In this document: piece by piece, positions 1-9,096 of the stretch
How positions within the stretch are numbered: the first letter of the stretch is position 1
Layout of the letters: every line of letters begins with the position of its first letter
NCBI RefSeq assembly: GCF_001310815.1
Contig: NZ_BAZK01000033.1
Coordinates: forward strand, 1 to 49,573
Reading direction: 5' to 3'
DNA: 49,573 bases
Origin: Pseudovibrio denitrificans JCM 12308
GTDB taxonomy: Bacteria > Pseudomonadota > Alphaproteobacteria > Rhizobiales > Stappiaceae
Notes under the pieces: model-generated
What the model saw: only the letters and a program-made list of their open reading frames with translations
Databases searched by the model: none
What the model was told of the DNA's origin: nothing
Program-made: the position numbers and the translations under genes

Positions 1-160
1 GTAGCGCTGTTGCCCGAACCTCAGGTTAGAATTTGGCTGAACTCGGATCGGAGCCGAAAATAGCTTTAACGGCATACAGAATCATATGCGCCGAAAACAA
101 TCAAGTTAGCAGGACGTTGCGGTGTATCTACTGTAATGGAGGTCAGCGAAGCTTGGAATT

Positions 161-988
161 CTACGGTTCTGGCTTTCCCAAGCGGACGAAAGTAGAAATA
201 CGGGAGAAGTCACTGTTTAAGAATGAAGCAGGACTTTTCAGTACGAACTCCTTCACAACTCGAGAAAAGTGCGCCTGGTCGTAGTAACCGGCCTCTATGG
301 CCAGTTCTGCGATAGAAGACGTGTCACTTGTAATAAATAAACCGGCCACATGATTGAACTGCACTATACGTGCGAAGTATTTGGGTGGAAGGCCTACAAT
401 CTTGCGAAATAGCTTGTTCAAAAAAGGCATACTCGCATCTGCGTCTGAGAAGGCGTCAGTAACACGAATGGTACCATGGCTGTCCTCAATCTGACGTACA
501 GCTTTGTCGATTGTATCTGGCACTTTGCGCGCCATTGGAATGAAAGGTGCTAGAACCTCTTCAAATGCGTTAGGATCAGGCCCATGACGGAGGAAGGCCT
601 TACTCATTGCTGCGTCGATTTCAGGAGCGATACCAGACAAAGGCTCCGCTTTGTTGATTATGCTGGAGCCATCGATGTGAAACAGCTCCCATAGACCCGT
701 TGCAGTCATTTCTGCAGCTACATGACCAATGCCACCATTCCACTGTACTGAAGCCCTTTTGCGGTAGATTTGCCCAGCTAAGATATTGAAAGGCATTGGT
801 TGGGCTGGATACCTTTTATCTTCGACAACAGCTTCTCCAAACCCGCGGAAGATATGACCAAGAACTGGATAACCGGTTGGTGGGGAGTCGATCTCAATCG
901 AGCCTTGATGTTGATCAGCGACATGGAAACTGCGAAAGAAACGAGCAAGTTCACCAGTTGCAGGTATGCGCGAGTACGGTGTCTCCAT
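161..988 (-). CDS. AraC-family transcriptional regulator
   Basis: A 275-aa regulator. The open frame extends upstream to 1105, but I chose the ATG at 986-988 because a near-perfect ribosome binding site (AAGGAGG) sits 5 bases before it and the upstream extension looks non-coding. The N-terminal ~150 residues resemble the sensor half of AraC proteins of the DUF6597 type (GELARFFRSF, then PVLGHIFRGFG). The C-terminal ~100 residues carry the double helix-turn-helix, with the typical signature around IAELAIEAGYYDQAHFSR. The gene diverges from the uncharacterised operon starting at 1104 across a 115-base gap, so it is a likely local regulator of that operon; this is inference from position. The effector ligand is unknown. 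Confidence 0.85.
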   Translation of the reverse strand: METPYSRIPATGELARFFRSFHVADQHQGSIEIDSPPTGYPVLGHIFRGFGEAVVEDKRYPAQPMPFNILAGQIYRKRASVQWNGGIGHVAAEMTATGLWELFHIDGSSIINKAEPLSGIAPEIDAAMSKAFLRHGPDPNAFEEVLAPFIPMARKVPDTIDKAVRQIEDSHGTIRVTDAFSDADASMPFLNKLFRKIVGLPPKYFARIVQFNHVAGLFITSDTSSIAELAIEAGYYDQAHFSRVVKEFVLKSPASFLNSDFSRISTFVRLGKPEP

Positions 989-1016
989 GTCGACCTCCTT
1001 ATCGGTTTCGGTTTTT

Positions 1017-1044
1017 ACAATACAGGGCCATTGACGGATGTAAA
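1017..1044 (-). promoter_or_regulatory. Putative sigma-70-type promoter of the AraC gene
   Basis: On the minus strand TTTACA (1039-1044) and TATTGT (1017-1022) are separated by 16 bases, about 30 bases ahead of the start codon. Assigned by eye; promoters of this kind are easy to find by chance. Confidence 0.3.
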
Positions 1045-1103
1045 TTGCCTGTTCTGACCTCACAGCTAGGGCTGTGACTGTTTGGTAAGGATGGGACCAA
1101 CGC

Positions 1104-4100
1104 ATGAAAGATTATCTTTTTGGATTTTCAACGACCCGTAATGCGAACGCTATTGCGCCAGAGGATCGAGATCGATTTCATATCCAGATGATTGAAGCCG
1201 ATCGGCTGGACACGCGATATTGGTCAGACCATCCCAGGGGAGATTTTCGGAACATCTTGAACCGCATTCTTCAGAGGCTGATGGTTTTGAGGGAATGCCA
1301 GACCTTGCTGAACTCAAAGAACAGTTCAGTGCTTTTCTCACTTTCTATCGTGAAGCAAAATCTGAACAGCGGCGTCTGGATCTATCCGATCTGCCGGAGT
1401 TGGCTTTTGAGATAGGTGTATCACCTTTGGAGCCAAACCAACGCGTGTTGTTATGGGATGCTGTTGCCGAGAACCTTTGGATCCGAAAGAGCAAGCCTAC
1501 TGTTGATGTAATCCGAGCGATCTTTATTGCTGACCTGGTGCTGAATGGGCTCGAGGATATTACTCAAGAAGAGCTATCTTCCCAAAAGGTTCAGACAGAC
1601 CTACGTCGTATGCTCAATGCCCAACTTGTGTTGCCACTACCACTTGATAACAGATCCAAACAGCGACGGCATGGTGTGATCAATGAGCGGCAGCGCGAAC
1701 TACTGGAGGCTGCACATGACCGGATTATCGCCGGCATTGATAAGCGGCGTCTGTCTAGCGCACAAGATGAGCTGTATCTTGCTAAGCTACGTTTGCGAGC
1801 TGAGACGTTGTCCCGCAATGATAGTTTAGAAGTCGAAACAGAGCGGGGGGCAGGGGAAACAAGCACAATCAATAGATTGGCGGTTCACTCTGAACAGCCG
1901 GATAACTCAAATGGGCCAAGAACTGTTTCATCTAGTTTCTTTGAAGGTAATGATATCAGCAAAGTCATGGCGCACATTGCCTCTCCGAGCGTAAAGGCAA
2001 CGCTTGCGCCTTTCCAAGCGCGAGCATTCACTACTCGGGACCTCGAAGATAGTCTTGATGAAGAGATTGAGATCAACGAGCTGATTGCTGGCGGAGAGCC
2101 TGAAGTTGCGCAGTACGCAGCTTTTTATGCATTTGGGACAGAGTTTGCAATTGAAGAGCACATTCCCAAAGGTTCGCTCATACTCAAGAGATGCGCCCAT
2201 CCTGACGGCGGCTACTTGACCTATATGACTTATTATCATGGGCGAACAGCACCTGTCTTGATAGAGCTATCAGGCCAGATAGTTACACCAAATGGTAGGA
2301 CAAGATTACAGCCGATCTTCTTGGAAACAGGCGACGATCGTTTCCAAACTTTGCAGCTCACCACAGAGCCGGAAGATGGTTTGTTTTCAGATGTGGAGCT
2401 GGCTTTGCGCACAGCTGCACCTGGTGCACCATTGGCTAATCTCGACACGGTGCGGATTTTAAATCAAGTACCACATTTTGATGTGCCTGATTTGACTGAA
2501 GCCCCAGTTCTCAGCCAACAGCCACAACCACTGTTCGGAATAAATCGCTTGGGCTTGATTGAGTACCGCAGGGTTGAGCAGGAAACGGCCTGTTATGTCT
2601 CCGGTGAGGTCAGCAGGATCGAGTCAATTCCAGCCCGTACGTTTAAGCGCCGGAATACACGAACATTCGCAATGACTGAGTTGGAACAAGACGTCACTCA
2701 GGAGATCAGTTCAGAGCGGCAAAGTGAGACCGAAGCCGTTGAAAAAAGGGAGATGCAAAGCCAAGTCCAGGAGACGCTTCGTGAAGAGCAAGGAAAGTCA
2801 TTCGATTTTGGCACTGGAGTGAGTGTTGAACTACCAGGTGCGGGGTCTTTAACAACGGAAACCGGTTTTAACTTTAACTCTCAATCCTCGAAGGAGGATG
2901 CCACAACCCAATCTATACAGTTGCTCGCCAGATCACTCAAAAGGTTGCCGAAAAGATTGTACAGAAAACAACAGCACGGCGTCGATCACTAAGCCGGAAG
3001 GAATTTGAAGACATTGTCGAACAAGGCTTCGACAACCGGATGGGTGATGATCATGTCATTTGCGTGCATCGTAGTGTCGATAAAATCGTAAACAACACAC
3101 TTGTTAACTATGGCCGCATGGAGGTGATTGAGTTTGAAGTGCCGGAGCCAGCCCGACACTTCATCTCTGCCCAGCAATCGGAGCGGGAAGAACAGCAGTT
3201 TACTCACCGTCGACCAAAGCGTCCTCGTTCCATAGGTTTACGTGGCCCCAAGAGTATCAACTTTGGCAACTACCGCAGGTTTGCAAAGACTTACGGCATT
3301 GATCTTGATGCCCCACCACAGCGGAAGGTTAAACTAGCTCAAGCTTATGCCGATAGCATGCCGTTGATGGGAGGAGATGAGGAGATCTCTAGTCCTAACC
3401 GTGCAGTAGCTTGGAATGACCTGACCGTACCTGAAGGATATGTGGCCACAACAGTTTGGGTTGAAGCCGTTTCCGAGGATGCGCTGCGTGTTGATGGCAA
3501 TCCATTCTCCGGTGGAGGAGATATTTCGATTTCAGTCGGGAATACCGACTTTCTCAAGTCGTCAGCTTTTGTGGTCCAGGACCTAAATAACCTTGAAGGT
3601 ACTGTACCAGTTTCGGTTATGGCTAGAGGGGCAGGGGCCTTTACTGTCCAAGTAACAATCGAATGTAAGCTTAAGCCGCGCCACTTCTTTGATTGGCAGA
3701 TGAAGTCCTTCACCAAACTGATGGAGGCTTATCGGAAACAGAAGGCTGAGTACGACGAGGCACTTGCAGCACACAAGTCAGAAGTAGAAGAAGCTGAAAC
3801 TCGGGAGAGTGATCTCAATCCTCGTTTCCGCAGACAAGTAATGGAACGTGAGCTCAAACGGTTATGTATCTCGATGATTGCAGACCAACTAGAGATAGAC
3901 ATCACGGCCAATCACTATGGAGGTGCACCCGAAGGAGATCTGCCACCAATCAATTTTGGTCCTTCTTTGGATAAACATGCAGAACTGGTCCGTTTCCTTG
4001 AACAGGCAGTGCATTGGAACCTGATGTCTTACATGTTTTATCCGTATTTTTACGCAGATAAAGAGCGTTGGCGCGAGAAATTAAGTATGGAGGCCACGCG

Positions 4101-4476
4101 GGACAGGTTGTTTGCAGCTTTTCTTTCTTCTGGCATGGGGCGCGTGGTGGTTCCAATCCGGCCCGAGTTTGCAAGCGCTTTTGGTTACTTCTTGGAAACC
4201 GGCATTCCATGGTTTGGTGAAGGTCTCGTGATGGATAGCCAAGATGATCATTACCTATCACTTGCAGATGAGATCATGACGGGCAACCATGATGAAATTA
4301 TCGAGGATCGCTGGCAAACTAAGTTACCAACGAACTTGACCATTTTGCAGGATGCCGCCTCTGCCATGATTGGTGAAGGACTTCCTTGTGAGATTGATGA
4401 GAACCGTATCGGTGCAGGAAACAGCCGCCTCAGTCCGGTGCTTCCGCCTGTCGAAGGCGATGGTAGCGTGGAGTAG
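1104..4476 (+). CDS. Uncharacterised ~1124-aa protein, two frame breaks
   Basis: I read this as one gene in three frame segments: 1104 to ~1288, ~1289 to ~2925 and ~2926 to 4476. Each step loses one base: near the T-run at 1285-1288, and near 2923-2931. Restoring one base at each place gives a smooth ~1124-aa protein starting MKDYLFGF. Visible parts: a charged helical N-terminal half, a stretch rich in Glu, Gln and Arg at about residues 525-570 that should form a coiled coil, then a Gly/Ser/Thr-rich segment, and the block EDIVEQGFDNRMGDDHVICV followed by VDKIVNN, LVNYGR and EFEVPEPAR. The last block recalls a recurring pattern (VDK...NYG...PEPA) in large bacterial proteins of unknown function; I cannot name the family. 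No signal peptide is evident. It heads an operon with the next two genes. The alternative is separate 590-aa and 478-aa proteins starting at 1220 (TTG) and 3040. Confidence 0.6.
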
Positions 4477-4481
4477 CGTCT

Positions 4482-5789
4482 ATGCGTCATCCAGATCCAA
4501 GTGTGCAGTGGTTTGCTAGGAAGTTGGCCCGCGTCAAGTCTGATATTGGGCAAGTCAAAGTAACTAAGGGCCCTGGGACAACGCGCTCTGTTGGCCACTT
4601 AGTGGTAACTCGAAACAGTGAGCATACAGTTCCTCATTTTTGGGGGCTGAATGACGCTATGGGGATGAAAGAGGGGGATCATGTTACCTTTTCCAACCAG
4701 TTTGAGGTCTTCCTATCGAGAAGTGGTATTCAGCTTGCCGCTCTGGCAAGTGCACAAGAACCAAGCCCCCCCAGTAAGTCAATTATTCTGGTCGAGGTCG
4801 AAGACCCCGATCAGCCGGACCTGACATCGGGTCGTTATTTTAACATCATAGCAGCACCTGGGCATGAGCTGGCTGACTTTCGCAATGATACAGTGTTTGT
4901 CGCTGGCATTCTTGGGCGGGCTCTTGGTGTTAACAGGGACGGATATAATGAACTGGTAGAAAATGCTTTTGCTGGTGGCTCTGCTGTGCAGTTCTACAGT
5001 TTTCGTGACCTGGTAGATGCCGCTACACAAAAGCTGATTGGTCTACTTAAGCCTCTGGTCGATAAACTTGCTAAGGTTTTTCAAGACGGAACGATGCCTG
5101 CCGAACTTTGGGATCCAGATTTAATGCCTAAGGATTTCCAGAAGCTCATCTCTCAACTTGGAGTGCAGTTAGACAGTGCAATTGCTGACAAGTTAAAAGC
5201 ATTGGAAGCGATACCACGTCTGGCTGTTGTCGAGGAAATTCGGGGGTGGATTGGGGCTGGTGCCATCTCAAGTTTTCTAGATCAACTGGCCCGTATTGAA
5301 GACCTTTGGAATGACACACTGGACTTCCTGACAGATGCAGTCGTGTTTGTTAGAGAAGCGATCCCAAAGAGTGAAGATGTCATCGGTACGACCATAGGTT
5401 ATCTCTGTGGGCTTTGGGATGGTGTCATTCAGGCTGCAGCGGGCATTTTTGAGACTGTTTCACTAGGACTTGTTCTTCTGAAAGCGTCTATTGCTGCTCG
5501 TCAAAACACAGCTGAAACCGCTCAGTTTGTTACCGAAGCTTTCGATGAGATCATCCAAATTCTCAGCCGGATTAAATGGCGAAAAGTCTGGCATATGATT
5601 GAAAAAGATATTTGGCCGTTAATGTCAAAGTTCTTCGATGCAGCAGCTGATAGCCTTGCTCATACAGTTACCCGTAGTCCAGCAACTGTCGGCTACTATA
5701 CTGGTTACATGGTTTATAATATTGCTGAAACCTTCTTCCCGCCCTTAAAGCTAATGGCCTTGCTCGAGCAATCAAAGCAGCTGACTTGA
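4482..5789 (+). CDS. Uncharacterised 435-aa helical protein
   Basis: I do not recognise the family. The start is 5 bases after the stop of the preceding gene, so the two are probably co-transcribed and coupled. The N-terminal ~150 residues look like a mixed alpha/beta domain (VTFSNQFEVF, ILVEVEDPD, FNIIAAPGHEL). The remainder is mostly amphipathic helix. At about residues 295-335 there is a more hydrophobic stretch (TTIGYLCGLWDGVIQAAAG then FETVSLGLVLLKAS) that might associate with a membrane or pack in a bundle; it is not a clear transmembrane helix. The GYLCGLWDG pattern, next to a gene of the VDK...NYG...PEPA type, suggests the two are functional partners. No catalytic motif is visible. 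Confidence 0.75.
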   Translation: MRHPDPSVQWFARKLARVKSDIGQVKVTKGPGTTRSVGHLVVTRNSEHTVPHFWGLNDAMGMKEGDHVTFSNQFEVFLSRSGIQLAALASAQEPSPPSKSIILVEVEDPDQPDLTSGRYFNIIAAPGHELADFRNDTVFVAGILGRALGVNRDGYNELVENAFAGGSAVQFYSFRDLVDAATQKLIGLLKPLVDKLAKVFQDGTMPAELWDPDLMPKDFQKLISQLGVQLDSAIADKLKALEAIPRLAVVEEIRGWIGAGAISSFLDQLARIEDLWNDTLDFLTDAVVFVREAIPKSEDVIGTTIGYLCGLWDGVIQAAAGIFETVSLGLVLLKASIAARQNTAETAQFVTEAFDEIIQILSRIKWRKVWHMIEKDIWPLMSKFFDAAADSLAHTVTRSPATVGYYTGYMVYNIAETFFPPLKLMALLEQSKQLT

Positions 5790-5817
5790 CTGCAGCATTT
5801 TCTAGGAAGTTGAGCTG

Positions 5818-6810
5818 ATGACCAAAGGGGGCAAAGTAACCAAGAAAGTAAATTCCCGCAAAAAGGGGAGGGGAAGGCGTCCTGCTAACTTTGTTGAGGT
5901 TGTGGCAATGACCATGCAAGGTGTCGAAGAGATTGTAGGTCCGGATGGTACCAAAATCGTGAACATGGCTGGGCAGCATTTTCGCTTAATTTTGCTCGGT
6001 CTCAAGGGACTTCGTGATTTGTCTGTCAAGCTTGTTCGTGTGGGGACTGGGCCAGCGGTGCGCCGCATTATGCCGGGTGGAAAAGAGATCCCTCGCATTG
6101 TCCGGCGAATGAGTAAAGATGCCATACCCTACGAGAAGATGACCTATGAGACCCGGCTAACTGGCGGTATCCGAGAGGCTATTGGTTGGCTCACCAAGGA
6201 CCGTGCTGTTGTAGTAGAGCTTGGTGGTTATATCGGGAAGTTTCCCGGTGGTGGGTCGAAGTTTCGCAAAAAGGCTGATTTTTCTAAGAAGCATTTGAAA
6301 AGAGCGGGTAACAAGGCAGTTGGAAAGTGGAGATTGCGTCGCCGTAACCCGAAGACAGGCAAAATGGAGAGTTACCAAAGATCTCACCTTTGGGGGTTTA
6401 TTTTTGGTGATGAAGCGCGTGATGGCATTATGTATGCCCCGGCTGAGTTCAACCAGTTCTGGCAATCTAAACGGGTAGAAGCCAGAATTAGAGAACTTGC
6501 AGAGCAGGCAACAGCATTGAAAGGTAAGTTGGTGCTGCGCGCACGAGCCGAAAGCTACTCTCCAGGAGAACTTGCAGCTGCTGCACGCGGCACAGCCTCA
6601 GCTGGCCAATCGGTTCGCGCAGGGCAAGGGGAGTACCTGCTCAAAAAGGTCACTTATGAGTTGATGATAGAAAGTCCGCAAAAACCGGGTATTTTCCAAC
6701 CTTTCACAGAACTTGTCTTTGAGATTCCTCCCCCCTGGCGCCCAGGAGATAAGCTTAAAATGCCATCTCTTGATAAAGATCTGCCGAGGCTCTCCACTGA
6801 ACTCTTTTAG
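5818..6810 (+). CDS. Uncharacterised 330-aa basic protein, possible effector/toxin-like C-terminus
   Basis: Third gene of the operon, 28 bases after the previous stop, with AGGAAG ahead of the ATG. The N-terminus is very basic (lysine- and arginine-rich over the first ~22 residues), as is the middle (KKADFSKKHLKRAGNK, then LRRRNPKTGK). Between about residues 185 and 225 there is a compact conserved-looking block, RSHLWGFIFGDEARDGIMYA, with His, Asp and Glu that could form an active or metal site. The C-terminus ends in an arrangement rich in beta strands and prolines. Blocks like HLWG...GDEA..GIM.AP occur, to my recollection, at the ends of large secreted or injected bacterial proteins, but I cannot name a domain and do not claim a nuclease. 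Confidence 0.7.
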   Translation: MTKGGKVTKKVNSRKKGRGRRPANFVEVVAMTMQGVEEIVGPDGTKIVNMAGQHFRLILLGLKGLRDLSVKLVRVGTGPAVRRIMPGGKEIPRIVRRMSKDAIPYEKMTYETRLTGGIREAIGWLTKDRAVVVELGGYIGKFPGGGSKFRKKADFSKKHLKRAGNKAVGKWRLRRRNPKTGKMESYQRSHLWGFIFGDEARDGIMYAPAEFNQFWQSKRVEARIRELAEQATALKGKLVLRARAESYSPGELAAAARGTASAGQSVRAGQGEYLLKKVTYELMIESPQKPGIFQPFTELVFEIPPPWRPGDKLKMPSLDKDLPRLSTELF

Positions 6811-7329
6811 GAGATGGTTTTAAGGATCTGATGAACGAAGATGCTGGGTTCAGGAGTGGGGCAGCAAGTTGGCCTCGTCGAGGTTGTACTCGGTTTGGCT
6901 AAAAAATTGATGCTTAACTGGAAGTGAGAGCAGACGTTTGGGAGTAATGGTGGCTGCCAGTTTTGCTTTGGAGCCTCCCATCAGTATTACTTAGCAGAGG
7001 AGGGGGGGAGTTGGCTAAGTGAAGTGCAAATTTTATACTTAAAGGCGATTAATGACCATTAAATAGCAAATAAGCTATCTTGTTTTCGTGCTGCTACAAT
7101 CGTGATACTTTGATGGTCATTCGGCTCTGGGTATCAGGAATTATGTAGCATTTATGCGCTATTAACGCCATAGTGATGTGTAAGGTAGCAAAAATGAAAC
7201 ATAATTTATCACACGATGTGCCTATATCTACTCTCTTAGCTGATTTAGGTTCCTAAACCTCTTGCCACCGGTGCTAAAGCTAATTTTCGTTTATAGTCAG
7301 ACCGCTTTATTGAAAAACGTTGTTTCGCT

Positions 7330-7356
7330 ATGATGTCAGGAGGCCTTTGACATCAT
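7330..7356. repeat. 9-bp perfect inverted repeat, operator-like
   Basis: ATGATGTCA (7330-7338) and TGACATCAT (7348-7356) are perfect inverted arms separated by 9 bases. There is no T-run after it, so it is not an obvious terminator. The spacing would suit a dimeric DNA-binding protein, but no gene starts nearby. Confidence 0.4.
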
Positions 7357-7487
7357 CTACACCGATTAGGGGGCGTCCTTCGTCATAAATGTATTGGATT
7401 GGGATGTGCGAGGCTGCAGCTCAGTTGATCTGAAATTGGGCTCGAGTTCGTTGAGATAGGCTCACATTGTCTAGAATGAATGCCATT

Positions 7488-7588
7488 ACTGAGAATGTGA
7501 GGTCTTTGGGAAAGTTGGGCTATAACCTAGTTGTCGGACTTAGCCGAAATGCAAGCGTACGCAAAGGCTACAAAGTGTTTGGTGACCA
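7488..7588. repeat. Diverged intergenic repeat, copy 1
   Basis: Bases 7488-7550 align without gaps to 11099-11161, differing at about 14 of 63 positions. After an indel the similarity resumes (AAGCGT...GCAAA...CAAAGTG.TTGG.TGACCA). Both copies lie beyond the 3' end of a minus-strand gene. There is no open frame across the element, so it may be a decayed gene fragment or a dispersed non-coding repeat. Confidence 0.5.
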
Positions 7589-7712
7589 GTTGCGGACAGA
7601 TGCAGGTGTTCAACGCATTCTCAGCTAGGGCGAGGTTTCAACTGTAAGTCAATGTCTCTAGGCTTAAAATGGAGGCAGTAAGCAAGGCCTCATTAGTTGG
7701 ACAGTTTCGTCT

Positions 7713-8249
7713 TCAGGTTAGTTCCGGAGTGCTTTTAGCCAGCAGAGCTTCTTTCATGCGACTAGGCGTAAATAGGCAATTGAGCGGATCATCACAAAGA
7801 GGCACTGCTCCAAGGTGCTGGTAATATTTAGACATTTTTTCGTTCTTGGCCTCAACAAATAAGCCCAATCCACCAACTTCATTAATTACGTTTAGTGTGC
7901 GCCGGAAAGCGTCGCTTATCAGGATGAAGCTGAGTTTTTTACCTTGATATTCTTGATCAATAGCGATGCGTGCAAGCAAAAGAGTGGGAGCTGTGGAGGG
8001 CAGGCGTCTGAGTGAAGAGGGCGGGAGCATGGAAGTGTCGAACTCTTTCATTGTCAGAGTGTAATAGCCAACGATTTTGTCCGGGGCGCTTTTGGCTGAT
8101 AGGATATATGTTCGAGAAAGGTTCTTGGCCTCAGCTTGAGAAGCGGTTTTTTGCAAAAAAGTATTCAGTGCAGGCTCGCCGCATTCAAAATTTGCCCTTT
8201 CAAAGCTCTTCTTGTTCTTAGCATTCAGTCTGACTAGTTCCACCATCAC
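7713..8249 (-). CDS. GNAT-family acetyltransferase toxin (TacT-like)
   Basis: A 178-aa protein (177 if the ATG at 8246 is used instead of the GTG at 8249) of the type-II toxin GNAT group, which inactivate aminoacyl-tRNAs by acetylating the amino group. Family signs: N-terminal FERANFECGEPALNTFLQ, the GYYTLT strand, LLLARIAIDQEYQGKKLS where acetyl-CoA should bind, and a C-terminal YYQHLGAVPL. The usual Q-x-x-G-x-G/A pyrophosphate loop reads QGKKLS here, with Lys for the second small residue, so activity is uncertain. The start overlaps the stop of the upstream antitoxin gene, the normal arrangement for translational coupling in such pairs. The antitoxin-toxin complex usually represses its own promoter. 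Confidence 0.85.
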   Translation of the reverse strand: MMVELVRLNAKNKKSFERANFECGEPALNTFLQKTASQAEAKNLSRTYILSAKSAPDKIVGYYTLTMKEFDTSMLPPSSLRRLPSTAPTLLLARIAIDQEYQGKKLSFILISDAFRRTLNVINEVGGLGLFVEAKNEKMSKYYQHLGAVPLCDDPLNCLFTPSRMKEALLAKSTPELT

Positions 8250-8662
8250 GTTTTATCGTATGCCTCATTAGCCTGTGCAGCCCATACATCATATCTATCA
8301 TGTGGTTGAACAGGTTGATCAAGAAGATCCAGTGCATGTTGCATTTGCGCTCGGGTTAGAGTGAGTTTGGTGGCTCTTAATTCTTTTTCCAATTTATCTA
8401 ATGCCTTTTCGATCGCCTCTGTGACGATTTCAGTCGCATTTTTTCCAACTGCATCAGCGACGTGATTCAATCGGTATTTTAGATCACCTGAAACTCGAAA
8501 ATTCAAACGCTCGCTCTTCGTTCTGACTACTGAAGTGTTTGAGGGCACCGATTTATGAACTCCAGTAGCGCTGCTTCTAGCTCCGTAAGACTCGCTAGAT
8601 TTGGCTGCACCACGCTTCTTTGAGGTGCCCCATTCCGTATCTTGCTTCTTAGCTGAACCCAT
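8246..8662 (-). CDS. DUF1778-type ribbon-helix-helix antitoxin
   Basis: Antitoxin partner of the GNAT toxin. I place the start at the ATG at 8660-8662 because GGAG lies 7 bases upstream; the open frame continues to 8713 without further support. The product is 138 aa. Residues about 55-100 form the ribbon-helix-helix DNA-binding part (ERLNFRVSGDLKYRLNHVAD, then TEIVTEAIEKALDKLE). The C-terminus (TRAQMQHALDLLDQ...PHDRYD) is the segment that normally neutralises the acetyltransferase. The first ~50 residues are an extra Ser/Lys-rich, probably disordered extension, longer than in typical ~90-aa DUF1778 antitoxins. Its stop overlaps the toxin start. Confidence 0.8.
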   Translation of the reverse strand: MGSAKKQDTEWGTSKKRGAAKSSESYGARSSATGVHKSVPSNTSVVRTKSERLNFRVSGDLKYRLNHVADAVGKNATEIVTEAIEKALDKLEKELRATKLTLTRAQMQHALDLLDQPVQPHDRYDVWAAQANEAYDKT

Positions 8663-8799
8663 AACAAACTCCATGCCTTGAGCTGCGATAATGTGCATCC
8701 AAATGGTGTACAAGTCAATCTTGAGATTGCGTACTTCATTGCAGACTTTGGTTCCTAAATCTCCAGATCAGTTGAACACGAAAAGAGAAGTTTTGCTTC

Positions 8800-9039
8800 T
8801 TAGTTGGACGTTTCACGAGGCAGGCAAGTGCTACATAATCCAGTATCTTTATATCGAAGGTCTGACATAGCTTCCTTTGCTGAACGCAGAGTGTCGAAGC
8901 TGGTCCAACTGGTAGAGCCTGCTGCGTTCTTGAGCTGGCTTTTCCGCCCTTTGCCAATGTTGCAACTTGAACAATGAGCTTCATTTGCAGTTAGAGCTTT
9001 GTTAGGCAAAGTAATGGTTCGGGTAGGGAGCTTGGTCAC
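8800..9039 (-). CDS. Possible small protein with two CxxC pairs
   Basis: A 79-aa frame starting with GTG at 9037-9039. It carries HCSSCNIGKG and GLCSTCL, two Cys-x-x-Cys pairs that could bind one zinc ion, plus a balanced amino-acid composition. There is no good ribosome binding site and the start lies close to the divergent gene at 9097. I list it as possible; an overlapping 82-aa frame (8736-8984) looks like noise. Confidence 0.35.
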   Translation of the reverse strand: MTKLPTRTITLPNKALTANEAHCSSCNIGKGRKSQLKNAAGSTSWTSFDTLRSAKEAMSDLRYKDTGLCSTCLPRETSN

Positions 9040-9096
9040 AGACTTGCCAGGTGCTGCGTCCTTACTGGTGGCAAATATTACAAGGAGAAGCCACCA

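Larger units (their letters stand above)
6811..7712. other. Intergenic region, about 900 bp
   Basis: No convincing coding frame on either strand. It holds a 9-bp perfect inverted repeat (7330-7356) and one copy of a diverged ~100-base repeat (7488-7588), listed separately. A weaker pair, AATGACCAT at 7051-7059 and ATGGTCATT at 7113-7121, may be chance. No clear rho-independent terminator follows the operon that ends at 6810. Confidence 0.6.

Noticed and set aside
33..284. 83-aa plus-strand frame at the left edge
   Set aside because: Overlaps the 3' end of the AraC gene on the opposite strand and lacks a ribosome binding site.
2920..2992. Programmed -1 ribosomal frameshift in the 1104-4476 gene
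   Set aside because: No proper X-XXY-YYZ slippery heptamer in the zero frame was found near the break, and eight other breaks of the same sense in unrelated genes point to missing bases.
1220..2992. Separate gene starting at TTG 1220
   Set aside because: A frame from ATG 1104 joins smoothly if one T is added to the run at 1285-1288 (RLMVFEGMPDLAEL), so 1220 is probably not the true start.
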